64,000 nt of DNA from Cardiocondyla obscurior (taxonomy: Eukaryota; Arthropoda; Insecta; Hymenoptera; Formicidae): assembly GCF_019399895.1 (NCBI RefSeq), contig NC_091871.1:5237001-5301000 (forward strand). The letters run 5' to 3'. Positions 63,312 through 64,000 of this stretch are shown here, piece after piece. Every line of letters starts with the position of its first letter. The first letter of the stretch is position 1. The position numbers were made by a program, and so were the translations under genes. The notes beneath the pieces were generated by a model. It saw only the letters and a program-made list of their open reading frames with translations. It made no database searches and was not told the origin of the DNA.

Positions 63312-63660
63312 CGTAACCGCAGACATGAAGTATTCGCCGCAGCAGCAGCAGAAGCAGCGGAAGTCGGAGAGCAGCGACGCAGCATCCGTGGACGCAACTC
63401 TCAGCCGAACTTCGCCGTCCGGGACGCAGGAGCAGCGGAAGGCCTCGTCGACGTCTTCGTCGACGCGGGCACCCGTCTGCCGTTCGCCGTCCACCGGCAT
63501 GTTCGCTTGGATGCGTGTGTTTCGGCTCGCGTCGATGCTGCACCAGATCGGATGCTAAGGCTCGCGCCTGCGAGTATGGACCGCGCCGGAAAGAGAAGGA
63601 TGGAGGGTCGAACAAAGAGACGGGGAAAAAAGATAGAGTCGTATACCTTAACAATCTCAG
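63312..63660. other. GC-rich block with splice signals on both strands
   Basis: On the plus strand ACCGCAG at 63315-63321 could be an acceptor leading into a Ser/Gln-rich frame (MKYSPQQQQKQRKSESSDAA to 63558). In the phase left by the exon at 58624 it instead gives an Ala-rich frame. On the minus strand the same place reads GAGAAG followed by GTAAGTGAA, a near-perfect donor, preceded by an ATG frame of 63 codons with a run of Cys residues. The three readings exclude one another, and none matches a known protein. Confidence 0.3.
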
Positions 63661-64000
63661 ATTAAATAATTAATATCGTACAACACAGCGGAAACGCGCG
63701 TAGCGCACGTCCGCGAGACGGCGCGTCCTGTTTCGTCTCCCTTCGCGATTTAAAAGAGAAAAAAATAATATATATATACATATATATGCATATATATTTA
63801 TGCACGGCCGAGTCTTTAACGTAGGGACACGGCCAATGTTGTAGCTCGATCATAGCATTATGTGAAGACGAATCGCCGAGTTGCGATTCGCCGCATACAG
63901 ATGTTGAGATGTAGCTTGGGCCGCGCTGCATGATCTTGACGCAAGAAGATGAAATGATATAAGATTAAAAAAAAAAAAAATTAGAACACCCCTTTCCACC
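63661..64000. repeat. Right edge: TA-rich repeat and mixed DNA
   Basis: A TA-rich microsatellite lies at about 63768-63800 (TATATATACATATATATGCA-like words). The remainder is mixed sequence with a 14-base A-run at 63967-63980. No gene was seen. Confidence 0.5.

Overview
This window looks like insect nuclear DNA, most likely from a hymenopteran and probably an ant. Genes have short introns with GT-AG borders, are densely packed on both strands, and encode typical arthropod orthologues. The non-coding DNA is rich in CpG, microsatellites and A/T homopolymers, as in sparsely methylated hymenopteran genomes. The lineage call is inference from composition and protein similarity; no species marker was seen. 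All gene models were built by hand from splice borders and reading-frame phase.

Layout. Positions 1 to about 33.7 kb form a gene desert with no convincing protein-coding exon apart from a small minus-strand gene. It holds CpG-rich stretches, CT/GA, CTAC, CGT, GGCGC and GGATA repeats, and a large foldback repeat at 13.3-13.8 kb. The minus-strand gene has a signal-peptide exon at 35.5 kb, inside an intron of DRC7. It runs leftwards across the 5' end of DRC7 to at least 30.1 kb.

From 33.8 to 57.4 kb the window is gene-dense: DRC7 (+, axonemal nexin-dynein regulatory complex), FRMD8 (-, FERM protein), eIF4A3 (-, exon-junction helicase, with a hAT-type MITE in intron 1), BUB3 (+, spindle checkpoint), SLC25A42 (-, mitochondrial CoA carrier), a short THAP-domain reading frame (+), ZNHIT1 (-), GTF2H5 (-), MND1 (+) and cytochrome c (+). 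The most striking arrangement is at 53.2-55.0 kb. The whole MND1 gene lies antisense inside the single intron of GTF2H5, and the GTF2H5 stop codon is only 52 bases before the ZNHIT1 start codon, which suggests a shared transcript. GTF2H5 and cytochrome c are then head to head. eIF4A3 and BUB3 form another head-to-head pair; DRC7 and FRMD8 converge with about 144 bases between stop codons.

From 57.4 kb to the right edge there is one good but unidentified Ser-rich exon at 58.3 kb (+), a GC-rich block with a splice donor at 60.0-60.6 kb, and an ambiguous GC-rich block at 63.3-63.6 kb with splice signals on both strands. The rest is ordinary intergenic or intronic DNA. No rRNA, CRISPR array or intact transposase was seen. 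I saw no tRNA but did not scan for them exhaustively.
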